Notes: generated by a model from the letters alone, not told the origin. Positions 35,938 to 45,247 are shown, counted from the first letter of the stretch. The stretch: 64,000 bases of DNA from Motiliproteus sp. MSK22-1 (GCF_001968815.1 NZ_MIEQ01000096.1:62001-126000), one strand, 5' to 3'. Translations and numbers: made by a program.

Positions 35938-37617
35938 TTAAGCCGCGAAAGAGAATCCATCCATCGACGCTGTCATAACCGCATGGGTGATAGAGGCCAA
36001 TGAAGCCATAATGATGTCTTCACTGATTGCGACACCGCTGTAGCGTCTACCATTGAGATTGAGCTGTACATAGCAAATGGCCTTGGCACCAACTTCGTGA
36101 CTTAGTGCGTGTTCACTGTATTCAACCAGTACTACTGGTTCGGACAATATATGGTTGAGGCCATCGACAAATGCTTCTACCGCACCATTGCCCGATCCTG
36201 TGATGGTGATAGGTTTGCCCTGCCAGAGTAACTCTGCTGTCAGTTGTTCTTTGTTGTGCTGGCGAGAAATCTGGTAGCTGGATATCTGGTGCGAATGCTC
36301 CTTTCCGGATTGCAAATACTGTTGTTGGAACAGTTCCCAGATTTCTTGTCCATTCAGTTCAGTCTCTGAGTTTTCAGTTTCTTTCTGTACGACAGCACTA
36401 AACTCTACCTGCAACCAGCGGGGTATCTGGACCTGATGCTCGCGTTCCAAAACGTAGGCGATGCCCCCCTTTCCTGATTGGCTGTTTATTCGTATGACTG
36501 CCTGATAGTCTCGGCCCAGATCGGCAGGATCAATAGGCAAATAGGCTACATCCCACCGGCTTCCTGGGGTGTATTGGGACAAGCACTTACGAATTGCATC
36601 CTGGTGACTGCCTGAGAAGGCAGTAAACACCAATTCTCCTGCATAGGGATGACGAGGGTGTACAGGGAGCTGAGTGCAGTCTTTTACGCACTCGACGATT
36701 CGATCCATATCGGCCAGATTTAACTCAGCGTCAACACCCTGGCTGTATAGATTCATGGCCATGGTTACGATATCCATATTCCCTGTGCGCTCTCCATTGC
36801 CCAAAAGAGTGCCTTCAATTCGGTCCGCTCCTGCCATTATGCCAAGCTCTGCAGAGGCGATGGCACAGCCTCGATCATTATGGGTATGAAGACTGATGAT
36901 CAGTGCGTCACGATTAGATACGTGATCGATAAACCATTCAATCTGATCAGCAAATATATTCGGGGTCGACATCTCTACGGTGGCGGGTAAGTTAATAATG
37001 ACCTTTTTTTCCGCTGTCGGTTTCCAAACAGCATTGACTGCATCAACGACCCCCACTGCATAGTCCAGTTCGGTACCAGTAAAGCTCTCTGGAGAGTATT
37101 GGAAAATCCACTCTGTTTCCGGGTAGCGATCTGCTTGTATTTTTACCAATTCAGCACCGTTTACGGCAATTTGCTTAATGCCCTCTCTGCTTTTGCCGAA
37201 AACCTGCTGGCGCTGGACTCTGGACGTTGAGTTATAAAGGTGAACAATGGCTTGCTTTACCCCCTTGAGAGATTCAAATGTCCTACTGATCAACTCTTCT
37301 CTTGCCTGGGTCAGCACCTGAATCGTAACATCGGCTGGGATCATCTCATCTTCAATTAAGCAGCGGACAAAATCATAGTCTGGTTGTGATGCCGCAGGAA
37401 AGCCGACTTCGATCTCCTTGAATCCCAGATCAAGCAACAATTTAAACATTTTGATTTTTTGAGTAACAGTCATTGGCTCTATTAGGGCCTGATTGCCGTC
37501 TCGAAGATCAACACTGCACCATTGTGGGGCCGTTGCAATAATTTGATCGGGCCAACGACGGTCAGTCTTATTGATTCGGGGGAAAGCTTGATATTTGGAA
37601 AAGTCAAAATGAGACAT
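35938..37617 (-). CDS. leuA: 2-isopropylmalate synthase
   Basis: The 559-residue enzyme makes 2-isopropylmalate from 2-oxoisovalerate and acetyl-CoA, the first committed step of leucine synthesis. The DRE-TIM metallolyase signature (DLRDGNQAL near 37), HTHNDRG near 245 with metal-binding His residues, and GNGERTGN near 275 are all present. The C-terminal part (about 430-559) is the regulatory domain that binds leucine. It is of the longer pseudomonad/actinobacterial subtype (about 560 residues). CGGAGT upstream of the ATG supports the start. No other leucine gene is adjacent. A hairpin with a short reading frame 127-165 bases upstream may be an attenuation leader. Confidence 0.95.
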   Translation of the reverse strand: MSHFDFSKYQAFPRINKTDRRWPDQIIATAPQWCSVDLRDGNQALIEPMTVTQKIKMFKLLLDLGFKEIEVGFPAASQPDYDFVRCLIEDEMIPADVTIQVLTQAREELISRTFESLKGVKQAIVHLYNSTSRVQRQQVFGKSREGIKQIAVNGAELVKIQADRYPETEWIFQYSPESFTGTELDYAVGVVDAVNAVWKPTAEKKVIINLPATVEMSTPNIFADQIEWFIDHVSNRDALIISLHTHNDRGCAIASAELGIMAGADRIEGTLLGNGERTGNMDIVTMAMNLYSQGVDAELNLADMDRIVECVKDCTQLPVHPRHPYAGELVFTAFSGSHQDAIRKCLSQYTPGSRWDVAYLPIDPADLGRDYQAVIRINSQSGKGGIAYVLEREHQVQIPRWLQVEFSAVVQKETENSETELNGQEIWELFQQQYLQSGKEHSHQISSYQISRQHNKEQLTAELLWQGKPITITGSGNGAVEAFVDGLNHILSEPVVLVEYSEHALSHEVGAKAICYVQLNLNGRRYSGVAISEDIIMASLASITHAVMTASMDGFSFAA

Positions 37618-38151
37618 GGCACTGTACTCCGTTCCACCACTTCCGGGTGTCTTGTTTCAGCAGCTAACAGAGGTGTTATCACCCTGTTATCAAAGGACTG
37701 AATACGAATAAAAAGTTTTATCTTCGGGCTTGATATCGTGGCTAGAAGGTTTAGCTGCTGGGCACCACCGTGCTCATGGCCTAGCAGCTGCGGGATAGTC
37801 GCAGAAGGAGGGGGTAAAGCGTGATGTAATGGTTTGATTCAGTATCCATGGTGTAATTAAAACGACTCTTGAAGCTGATGAAGGCTTTGTTCATTGAATT
37901 AATCATTGCTGGAGTTAAGTGTACTGAAATGCGGGTAGTTGATGGCTGCAAAAAAGCAGTCTATCCCGAGTGTGCGTGAAGTTATTAGCTTATTTTTTTG
38001 TTATATGTAGCTTATAGCTGCATATATTGAGTGATAGTGAGCGTTACCTATATGCCAGCAGCTGCTTGCTGATTGCATGTTGTAAGGGGGAGGGGGTAAT
38101 GATGGCCCTGATGAAGGGCCTTGGGACACGGGTATGTTTCTGGAGGCAGGT
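37618..38151. other. intergenic region upstream of leuA
   Basis: This 534-base gap runs from the leuA start to the end of the SCP2-domain gene. The leuA leader hairpin at 37753-37789 is listed separately. The remainder holds no gene I can support. Confidence 0.4.
37753..37789 (-). promoter_or_regulatory. candidate leuA leader hairpin with upstream reading frame
   Basis: On the leuA strand, AGCTGCT and AGCAGCT pair and extend inward through GGC/GCC past an A-C mismatch. The loop holds an ATG at 37777 that opens an eight-codon frame (MSTVVPSS) ending within the 3' arm. A start codon placed in the loop suggests translation-dependent folding. The peptide has no leucine codons, which argues against a classical leucine attenuator. 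Confidence 0.35.
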
Positions 38152-38472
38152 TTAACGCTTGAGAGGGAACAAATGAGGGAGGCGGGAGGCCAGCATCATA
38201 TCCCCGCTAACTTTCAATTTGCCAAACATGAGCGCCTTCATGCCATCCAGTTCACCATTGGATAGTTTCTTAAGTGTGTCAAACTTCATTTTCATAGTCA
38301 CAGAAGGGGATTCATGGATACCTTCCCCTAGCGTGCATTGGCCATTATTGATGTCAAAATGGAAGTGTTCACCTTCTTTCAGCTGGTACTGAAATACGGC
38401 TGTTAGATCAGTAGATGCTGATGGCTTGAACCGGCTTTCAAGATTTTCAAACAGTGCTCGTATTTGACTCAT
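38152..38472 (-). CDS. SCP2 sterol-transfer-domain protein
   Basis: The protein is 106 residues from ATG 38472, chosen because CTGGAG is seven bases upstream; an earlier in-frame start would add 28 residues without such a site. It is a single SCP2-like domain with the conserved SPSVTMKMKFDTLKKLSNGELDGMKALMFGKLKVSGDM region, here spanning about 55-92. The fold has a hydrophobic cavity for lipids or acyl chains, and bacterial members often bind acyl-CoA, ubiquinone precursors or steroids. It is a small cytoplasmic protein; its partner is unknown. Confidence 0.85.
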   Translation of the reverse strand: MSQIRALFENLESRFKPSASTDLTAVFQYQLKEGEHFHFDINNGQCTLGEGIHESPSVTMKMKFDTLKKLSNGELDGMKALMFGKLKVSGDMMLASRLPHLFPLKR

Positions 38473-38700
38473 TTTAATACTCCAGAGAAACTGTGTTTGT
38501 TTAATGGGGCTGCCAGTGTTCAAAGGGCTACTGGCTACTAGGGTTAACAGGGCCACTAAATGGTTCTGTGTAAAGCCCCTTCAGATAGTGCCTCAGTCTT
38601 TTGGTTTTTGTGTGTTAACGCAATGGCCAAACTGAGCAACATTAGTGTTAAAAAAGCTCAGTTGATCGTGGAAAGACGGGTACAGGGTTTGGTGGGGTGT

Positions 38701-38740
38701 TTTTTTGTCTCCGGCCCCGGTCGTGGCCGGAGACAAAAAA
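38701..38740 (-). terminator. strong intrinsic terminator of the cyclase operon
   Basis: A perfect 16-bp inverted repeat (38701-38716 with 38725-38740, eight-base loop) has a GC-rich core flanked by an A-run on one arm and a T-run on the other, so it could end transcription in both directions. It lies 54 bases past the stop of the diguanylate cyclase gene on the minus strand. Confidence 0.92.
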
Positions 38741-38793
38741 ATATGGGTGATATTTCTCTGCAACTCAGATAGTGAGGTAAGGGGCAGAGATTG

Positions 38794-39777
38794 TCAGTCT
38801 GCTAAATTTAAAGGGCAGTCAGCTACAGTCAGGCAATTTCGGCCATTGTTTTTCGACTGATAGAGAGCTTTATCGGCCAGCTGAAGCCAGTCTTCATAGC
38901 TTTCCATATGGCTGTCCGCTTCTGCAACACCCAGACTGATGGTGAATTTTATTTCATCTGCTTCGTAGCTGACGAGCCCTTCTTCTATGCGTCTTCTCAA
39001 TCGTTCCGAAAAGTAGCGGGCTTGTGCTGCATCGGTATTAAGCAGAATGACCGCAAACTCCTCTCCACCATAACGGCCAACGACGTCAGTGGTACGAGCG
39101 ACCTTTCTTACCCATCGGGAAACTTCCCGTATTACTTCATCACCAGCCTGATGCCCGTAGGTGTCATTGATTTTCTTAAAGTGATCAATGTCGAACATAA
39201 CCAGAGAGGAAACCGCTCCGGTTCGTTTAAAGCGAGAAAACTCCTTATCGAGTTGTTCTTCCCAGTAGCCCCTGTTGAATAGTTGAGTGAGCCGATCGGT
39301 GCGGCTCAGATGCTCAAGTTCGGCGTTTACTTCTCGTAACTGGAGTTTGTTGATAGCGACGTCTGTTACGTCGTAAACAATCATGCAGACATGTTCGACC
39401 TCCCCGGTGGGGGCTGGCAAGGGAATGATAGTCATGTTTTGATACATAACAGGGCTCATACCCGTAAGTGGTCGGTTATTGTCAAATTCGAATACGTAAG
39501 GGCGCTGCTCCCAAGTGGTAAAAGCACGGTTATTAAGTTTTATTACCGTTTCAATTTTCCGCCTGAGCCAAACTTCCGGTAAGCAATCAAACAGACTGAA
39601 GAGAGACTGGTCTCTGACGTCTCCGGATCTCAAACCGCTGTGGTTTTCCATAAAACTGTTCCACAGTTTGACCTGGTAGTTTCGGTCCAATACTACCAAC
39701 CCGGCATCGATGGACTGAAGCATTTCCATCTGCCAGTGAAACTCCGATATTTCTATTTCGATAGTGCTTGAGGTCAT
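38794..39777 (-). CDS. diguanylate cyclase with PAS sensor domain
   Basis: The 327-residue protein has a PAS-like domain (about 15-140) and a GGDEF domain (about 160-320). The active-site signature is GGEEF, and an inhibitory I-site RTTD lies five residues before it, so product inhibition is likely. It makes cyclic-di-GMP from two GTP. It has no membrane segment and should be cytoplasmic. It lies six bases after the CheY-CheC gene on the same strand, so the two are almost certainly cotranscribed and the regulator may control the cyclase. A strong terminator follows. Confidence 0.93.
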   Translation of the reverse strand: MTSSTIEIEISEFHWQMEMLQSIDAGLVVLDRNYQVKLWNSFMENHSGLRSGDVRDQSLFSLFDCLPEVWLRRKIETVIKLNNRAFTTWEQRPYVFEFDNNRPLTGMSPVMYQNMTIIPLPAPTGEVEHVCMIVYDVTDVAINKLQLREVNAELEHLSRTDRLTQLFNRGYWEEQLDKEFSRFKRTGAVSSLVMFDIDHFKKINDTYGHQAGDEVIREVSRWVRKVARTTDVVGRYGGEEFAVILLNTDAAQARYFSERLRRRIEEGLVSYEADEIKFTISLGVAEADSHMESYEDWLQLADKALYQSKNNGRNCLTVADCPLNLAD

Positions 39778-39783
39778 AGAAGG

Positions 39784-40785
39784 TTAACCAATATAAGCTG
39801 TGCGATTATGTAGCATCTGGATACTGTTTTCGCTGAATAGCAGCATCAGTGTACATTGGATGTCATGGTCTTCAATTCTATAGTCAAATTCTATTGCCAA
39901 TGTCTTCTTCCACTGATGGGCTCCGTGGGCAAGAAGCTTATCAATATTGTCCTGGCTGTCCAGCACCGTTGGATGGCCACGACTAAAACGCAGATCCAGC
40001 TGTTCTTCGAATCCTTTTAAACTGGCTGAAATCAGAACGTTAGCCATATCCATGATAACTTCTATACGATCTTCCTCAGGGTTATAGTCATCATGGCCCA
40101 TCATCTTTGCCAGTTCAGAAATGTTTCCATCATGGATCATTAAAAATGCTTCACCACTGATTCTTGAGCCAATGAAACCTTGGCAAACAGCAGACATTTC
40201 TTCACTATTTCCTATAGCGGCTACTGCCATTTGCAGCTCACTGGATTCGACTTCGTTGACCAACGGTATTGGCAGGACGACGAAGACTTCCAGAATATCG
40301 GCCAACAGACTGGCGGCACGTCCCATCGCCACATTGGATATTTCTCCGATGCGATCAAGGGGATCGATATCTGAATCAGAGAGCCGTTCTTCGATATTGG
40401 CTTCTTCGGTTTCTTCATCCAGAGGATAACCGATATCCGGCAGCAGCTCTGTCAACGTTTCTTTGCTACAGGGCTTTTTGATGAAATCTCGAGCGCCTAG
40501 CGCTAAGACTCTTTTTTGAGCTTCGGCCTGAATGTCCCCGGATACCACAACGATATCGAACATTCTGTTTTCTTTATTAAGAGTTTCCAGAACCTCGTAC
40601 CCATCCATCACAGGCATGGTAAGGTCTAAAAACATCAGGTCAAATTGACCTTTACGGATCGCTTCTACTGCTTCCTGGCCATTAGATGCGTATGTGATCG
40701 CAGCATTAAGACCTTCTGGAAGAGAGCGCGCCAGTACTTTTCGTGCTAAGCCCGAATCATCGCAAATCAGTACTTGAGTGGCCAT
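39784..40785 (-). CDS. CheY-CheC fusion response regulator
   Basis: The 333-residue protein has an N-terminal receiver domain with acidic pair D9/D10, phosphoacceptor D54 and the Lys of the IKKP motif. A CheC-like phosphatase domain follows (about 140-330). The phosphatase pattern [D/S]xxxExxN(x22)P is met exactly once (DRIGEISN followed by a Pro at the right spacing). A second copy differs only by Asp for Glu (EVIMDMAN with Pro at the same distance). CheC proteins remove phosphate from CheY-P, so this one may reset itself or another receiver. It precedes the diguanylate cyclase gene by six bases, which links it to cyclic-di-GMP output. Confidence 0.88.
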   Translation of the reverse strand: MATQVLICDDSGLARKVLARSLPEGLNAAITYASNGQEAVEAIRKGQFDLMFLDLTMPVMDGYEVLETLNKENRMFDIVVVSGDIQAEAQKRVLALGARDFIKKPCSKETLTELLPDIGYPLDEETEEANIEERLSDSDIDPLDRIGEISNVAMGRAASLLADILEVFVVLPIPLVNEVESSELQMAVAAIGNSEEMSAVCQGFIGSRISGEAFLMIHDGNISELAKMMGHDDYNPEEDRIEVIMDMANVLISASLKGFEEQLDLRFSRGHPTVLDSQDNIDKLLAHGAHQWKKTLAIEFDYRIEDHDIQCTLMLLFSENSIQMLHNRTAYIG

Positions 40786-41021
40786 TGGTACCTTTTATGT
40801 CTGTTGTTGTCCTATTTATAGTTTTTTTACTGCTGTATGTCGTTTTCTTTCAATCAATTACATGTATAGCCAAAGCGCAAATTTTGTAATTTCGCAAGCG
40901 TCCGGAGGCTTTTTTACCATTCTATTGTTATTCGACAATGAATACTATTGGTTCCAGACATTTGATCTAATTTGGTGAAAAACATAGGATTTATCAGTAA
41001 CCCCGGCGTAACGCTTATGAT

Positions 41022-42077
41022 CTATTTGTTGACTGCTTTGCTACCTTCTTGCGGCTGTGGCTCTGGAGTGAGTTGCTGATCCATGCTGACCACATGATCC
41101 TCCAGCATGGATAGCTCTTTTTTAGTCCGTTCCAGCTCCTGTTTGGCTTCTTCTGCTTCTGGAAGGGTTTCTACTAGATCAAGGTAATGGGATTCGATGA
41201 AATCTTTTTCACGAATGGTTCGCGCCAGAGACCTTTCCAGTTCCTGTATCTGTTCCAGTTTTTCGTCTTGCGCCCCTTCATGATCTGCCTGAGCATCCTG
41301 TAATTGAGCCTCAGCGTATTGATCGTCAAAATACATTTCTGAAGCAGGAGTTTCGACCTCTGGTGTGGAATTTTCAGTCGGGGAGAGGGAAGGCTGATTG
41401 TCAGCGGCAACTTTTTGCTGCAGCTCTTCAATAAGAGCCTGCTGCGTTTCGTAGACCATTTTGTGCTCTTCGGCTTGTCTGGCCAGTTGCTGATTCTGTT
41501 CTTTGAGCTGTTTGTGTCGTTGAATCAGCTTACGCACTTTGGTCACATCGGGGGCTTTTTCAGCGAGTTTGCCATCCAGAGTTTCAAGTTTCTGTTTGTT
41601 GGCTTCGAAATCTGCTTTCAGCTGAGCTATCAGTTCGTTGGAGTGTTTGGTCTGGCGGACTAAGGTTTCCATCTTGTCGTTGAAGGCGGGATCACTTTTT
41701 TCTGTTGGTGTCAGTGATTCACTCGATGGGTCTTTTTTAATTGTCTGTAACAGTGCGCTGAGTTGATTTTTAACACTATCTTTCAGCTCGGAAATGACCT
41801 TTGTTTTCTTCTCTAACCCAGAGCGGAGGTCAGCAACTATTCCTCGTTCTTCTTCCAGACCCTCGGCACTGCTCAAGCGAGCTTCATCTTCTTCGGTCAG
41901 TTCCTCCTGGTCGTCATCAGTATCGAGGGTGACGTCTTTTGCATTTTTGCCACGTAGCAAATAATAGATAACACCCGCACAAGCGACAGTAATCAGAACT
42001 GTTATTACGATAAAACCCAGCAATTTAGCTGACACGGCGGTATTCCTGTTTCTAGTTATTATTTTTGAACTTTGCAC
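41022..42077 (-). CDS. membrane-anchored coiled-coil protein, function unknown
   Basis: The 351-residue protein has one N-terminal membrane segment (about 19-42). An acidic linker (about 50-75) follows, then a long heptad-rich coiled coil (about 75-345), ending in a Pro/Gln-rich tail. The start is GTG, since no in-frame ATG lies before the membrane segment, so the exact first residue is uncertain. No enzymatic motif is present. It stands alone between two CheY-type regulators and may act as a scaffold or tether for them, but there is no direct evidence. It is not a methyl-accepting chemotaxis protein: there is no HAMP region and no signalling tip. Confidence 0.7.
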   Translation of the reverse strand: MQSSKIITRNRNTAVSAKLLGFIVITVLITVACAGVIYYLLRGKNAKDVTLDTDDDQEELTEEDEARLSSAEGLEEERGIVADLRSGLEKKTKVISELKDSVKNQLSALLQTIKKDPSSESLTPTEKSDPAFNDKMETLVRQTKHSNELIAQLKADFEANKQKLETLDGKLAEKAPDVTKVRKLIQRHKQLKEQNQQLARQAEEHKMVYETQQALIEELQQKVAADNQPSLSPTENSTPEVETPASEMYFDDQYAEAQLQDAQADHEGAQDEKLEQIQELERSLARTIREKDFIESHYLDLVETLPEAEEAKQELERTKKELSMLEDHVVSMDQQLTPEPQPQEGSKAVNK

Positions 42078-42487
42078 CCATCAAACATTTCAGATGGAAA
42101 AATAGACAAACGTTTTATTTGTGCACCTATATAGCATCCCATAATAGTGACTACTGCGCAAAATGTGGCATACTCGGACGGTGAGTTTTATAAAACTGAG
42201 TTGTTTTGAGCAAAACTACAGTCTGTTGTTTTTTTGAGGACGTTTTGGACGTCAACCAGTGGCTCGGCTTTAAATGATTGCTGGTGCTGACTTGTTCAGA
42301 AACTGGGGTGCTTAAATGTTTAGTTGAAGTGCCGATAAGTAGTGTAAATAATAATAAAAGAACGGTCTTGGGTATGGTCGCTGATTTATCCGTTAGATTG
42401 GTTTCCCCATATGATGAAAGAAGAATGCTTTTTGTAAGTTCTGATCTTTTTGACCGTGCCTTGAGTAAGCCCGAAGGAGAGCTTTGA
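42078..42487. other. intergenic region before the second CheY-type gene
   Basis: This 410-base gap lies between divergently read genes. It contains reading frames of 69 and 126 codons on opposite strands that overlap the downstream gene or lack a ribosome-binding site, and I do not call them. AAGGAG at its right end serves the next gene. Confidence 0.4.
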
Positions 42488-43402
42488 TTGCGTATATTGA
42501 TCGTCGATGACAGTCGTGCCATGCAGACCATCGTGCGCCGGGGGTTAGAAAAAGCCGGCTATCAGGATATGGAGATTCGGTTAGCTAATGATGGAATAGA
42601 AGCGCTTGATATTATTCGCGTATGGGAGCCGAATCTGGTGCTGTCTGATTGGCATATGCCGGGCATGACCGGTATGGAGCTATTGACTGAGCTTAATCGT
42701 CAGATGTTATCTATCAATGTCGGTTTTGTGACTACGGAAACGTCAAATAGCCGAATCAATCAGGCAATGAGCGCTGGAGCAAAGTTTTTTGTTCATAAGC
42801 CCTTTGATCTTGAAACTCTTCATAAGGCGATTGTCCCGTTTATTCCGAGCCAATCGGGACCACCGTCCAAGGAACAAGATGAAACTGAAGAGCAAGGCTC
42901 AAAACGGGATGCTATGGATATTGTGCTTCCCAATGCTTCTGCATATTCAAAAGTTGTCAATGGATTTACGAATCAGGAGATTTTTGTTGAGTCGATTGAA
43001 CCTATTCCAATGTATGAAGATAATTTCCCCTATTTATTGGGGCTGTTTTCAGATGAAGCCCAGCAAGTTGTGAGAGCGGTATGCATTCTTGATATTCAAT
43101 CAGCTTCAGTTATCGGTGGAGCGCTATTAGGCATGGATGGTGAATCTGTTCGTCGAATCATTGCCAGTAAATCCTTACCTAAAGAACTGATTGGCGCCTG
43201 TCAGCGAATGTATCGGGTTACCAGCGCTATTATGCGCAATCAATCGACGGGTCATGATCTTCATATGCTTAGCGCTAATCTGGTGACTCAGTCATTTCCA
43301 AAGCTGGAGCTGTTGTTTCAAAAGCCGGCCAGTCAGCGAGTAGATTTTGAAGTCGCGGTGTCTGGGTATGGGCAGGGTAACGTTACTATTGTTGCATCCT
43401 GA
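42488..43402 (+). CDS. CheY-type response regulator with a CheX/CheC-like output domain
   Basis: The 304-residue protein begins at TTG, supported by AAGGAG seven bases upstream and by the receiver domain starting at once (MRILIVDDS). The receiver has phosphoacceptor D54 and a conserved KPF. Residues 140-304 resemble the CheX/CheC fold, but no ExxN phosphatase motif is visible, so it may be a binding-only output. It mirrors the CheY-CheC fusion 1.7 kb away on the other strand and may be an old duplication with a degenerate output. The target is unknown. Confidence 0.8.
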   Translation: MRILIVDDSRAMQTIVRRGLEKAGYQDMEIRLANDGIEALDIIRVWEPNLVLSDWHMPGMTGMELLTELNRQMLSINVGFVTTETSNSRINQAMSAGAKFFVHKPFDLETLHKAIVPFIPSQSGPPSKEQDETEEQGSKRDAMDIVLPNASAYSKVVNGFTNQEIFVESIEPIPMYEDNFPYLLGLFSDEAQQVVRAVCILDIQSASVIGGALLGMDGESVRRIIASKSLPKELIGACQRMYRVTSAIMRNQSTGHDLHMLSANLVTQSFPKLELLFQKPASQRVDFEVAVSGYGQGNVTIVAS

Positions 43403-43457
43403 CTAAACGTTGTGGTTAACGGGTCATTCGTTTAGCTGGGTGAAAGAGACCAGCATT

Positions 43458-43832
43458 ATGAAACGGTCAGAAGAGAAACTTACTGTTTTTTACGATGGTT
43501 CATGTCCTCGCTGTATCAGAGACCGGGAACGTTACAGCGCCTTGGCGGGGAAGAGTCGTTCCGATATATGCTGGCTGGATATCAATGGCCGTGATGAGGA
43601 GCTTCAGAAGCTGGGAATTGACCCCAAGCGTGCATTGCTTGAATTGCATGTTCAGGCGCCGGGAGAACGAATTTATTCGGAGCTGGATGCATATATTCTG
43701 CTAATGAATCGAGTTCCTGTGCTAAAGGGGCTTGCCTGGTTTGTTGGTTTACCTGTCGTTCAACCTATTCTCTCCAGATTATATCGTTGGTCTGTTGTCA
43801 GGCGGCTCAAAAAGCAAGGGCGCTTGGAGTAG
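43458..43832 (+). CDS. DCC-family (DUF393) thiol-disulfide oxidoreductase-like protein
   Basis: The protein is 124 residues from ATG 43458; a TTG 16 codons upstream is an alternative. It has the DCC family pattern, a conserved YDGSCPRC motif near residue 11 with a thioredoxin-like CxxC. These proteins are predicted to act on thiol-disulfide bonds, but few have been tested. It follows the CheY-type gene by 55 bases on the same strand and may share its transcript. Confidence 0.82.
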   Translation: MKRSEEKLTVFYDGSCPRCIRDRERYSALAGKSRSDICWLDINGRDEELQKLGIDPKRALLELHVQAPGERIYSELDAYILLMNRVPVLKGLAWFVGLPVVQPILSRLYRWSVVRRLKKQGRLE

Positions 43833-43904
43833 GTCGTGCCAATGATTTGGTCCTCATGTACTTTGTTTGGTATGAAAGGCCAGTCTGTCTGTCTGATTGC
43901 TTGG

Positions 43905-44684
43905 TTATGGCGTTGAAGTGGTGATAAGGTCTGACTTTTCTGCAGCATCGATAGTGGTTTTAAAAGAACCGCTGCGGACCTTTCTTGGTTGTAATAACCT
44001 TGGTCGTGGTCGTGCACTTGGTTGGCTTTCTATCATTGGAACAAAACTACATATGGGCTGAGTGTCATGCAGCAGCCATAGCCGGTTATTTCGCGAGTGA
44101 ACTTTCCATTGATCTGGTTTCTCGATCAAAGCCAGCAAAACCCCTGTGGGGTCAGAACTTAAGGGAATCGAGGGTAATTGCTGAGCGTTCTGTTCTCTTA
44201 TTTCAAACCGTAGTTGCTGAAATTGCTTGTTAGCTAATAGCCTGCAGCAATCATGCAGCACCCAAAACTCCGGCGGTTGAATGACAGGTTCCAGTGGGCC
44301 AAGAAATGATGGCGATATAATTGCCTGTTCTTTTGCAAAGAACTTGCGAATATTTACATCTGTGACAGTTCGGAAAAAACTATTGTCTCGGGCATTTCCT
44401 TGAAAATCAATGGATTCCAGACTCTTTACAATGTACTCCAGATTGAATTGGCCCGCCTTAATAAAATTCCATGCTGGTTCTACACTCTGTCTTGAGCCGA
44501 TACTGTATTTTACCGCATCCTTGCCGTTACGGACCTGCTGATTAAGCAGAGTGATGATCAGGTGATTGGATTGAAAATCTATCAGCGTATCCGGTTTCTC
44601 TACAAAACAATAGGAGGACTCTCGGCGACAGAAGTTAATCCATTGCTCTCTGGTGTCAAGGCTGGGTATGATTCTTATGATCAT
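43905..44684 (-). CDS. uncharacterised protein, 259 residues
   Basis: The protein has no signal peptide or membrane segment. It is mixed alpha/beta in composition, with Arg/Pro/Ser-rich C-terminal 40 residues (RPRPRLLQPRKVRSG) that are probably disordered and basic. I recognise no motif or family. It is convergent with the DCC gene. A weak ribosome-binding site leaves the start uncertain. Sustained hydrophobic-core patterning over 220 residues makes it likely to be a real gene. Confidence 0.6.
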   Translation of the reverse strand: MIIRIIPSLDTREQWINFCRRESSYCFVEKPDTLIDFQSNHLIITLLNQQVRNGKDAVKYSIGSRQSVEPAWNFIKAGQFNLEYIVKSLESIDFQGNARDNSFFRTVTDVNIRKFFAKEQAIISPSFLGPLEPVIQPPEFWVLHDCCRLLANKQFQQLRFEIREQNAQQLPSIPLSSDPTGVLLALIEKPDQWKVHSRNNRLWLLHDTQPICSFVPMIESQPSARPRPRLLQPRKVRSGSFKTTIDAAEKSDLITTSTP

Positions 44685-44881
44685 CGGTCGCTAGGTATCT
44701 GTTTCGTCGTCTGTCTATGTTGCTGATATGTTGATAAAAGCCTGTATGGCATGAAAACATCCATATCATGCATAGTCGATTGATGTGCAGTGGCGCAACT
44801 CGAATTACACATTCAGCAGAATTGAAAACCACCGGCTAAGACGGTATTTCAACGTAGAGCTAATAGCAACAGGAAATGAAG

Positions 44882-45247
44882 ATGAAACTGATAAATCGGA
44901 CAGCTGTTTCTGTGTTACCCAAACAGCCCTACGTGGACTGGGTAAATCAGCTGGATAGCAGCCTCACGGGTCTTGACCGGCCGATGACCTTGCTGGACCA
45001 GCTTAAAGAGGGTCGTATCTATTTGCTGGCCGAAAGGGAAAGAGTGGAAGAAGTGCAGGTTCTGCTTGAGGATGGCTGGATGAATATCTTCAAGAATGAG
45101 CTGGGAGCCTGGGACGAGTTTGAAGATGACTGGCCCAAGCCTTTAACTCGTGAGTTATTTGATTGTTGGTTTGAAGTTGCGGCTCAGGTACTGGTTTTTG
45201 ATTTACACTCAGAGCCTCTGATGGTTGCTGAGCTGGATGATTGTTAG
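44882..45247 (+). CDS. small acidic conserved-looking protein, function unknown
   Basis: The protein is 121 residues from ATG 44882, where AGGA has the better seven-base spacing; the ATG two codons earlier is too close to it. It is acidic and Trp-rich (WMNIFKNELGAWDEFEDDWP near 65-84), with no signal or membrane segment. I have seen similar short proteins of unknown function in related gammaproteobacteria, but cannot name the family. It lies upstream of the DUF3422 gene on the same strand, 214 bases away. Confidence 0.65.
   Translation: MKLINRTAVSVLPKQPYVDWVNQLDSSLTGLDRPMTLLDQLKEGRIYLLAERERVEEVQVLLEDGWMNIFKNELGAWDEFEDDWPKPLTRELFDCWFEVAAQVLVFDLHSEPLMVAELDDC

Noticed and set aside
38560-38772. 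70-codon plus-strand frame
   Set aside because: It runs through the perfect 16-bp terminator hairpin, so it is a by-product of that structure.
42278-42487. 69-codon plus-strand frame ending just before the TTG start of the CheY gene
   Set aside because: It starts at TTG with no ribosome-binding site and has no recognisable pattern. The abutting stop could be chance.
42151-42531. 126-codon frame on the minus strand before the second CheY gene
   Set aside because: It overlaps the start and ribosome-binding site of a clear CheY-type gene, and is Ser/Thr/Lys-rich with no recognisable domain.
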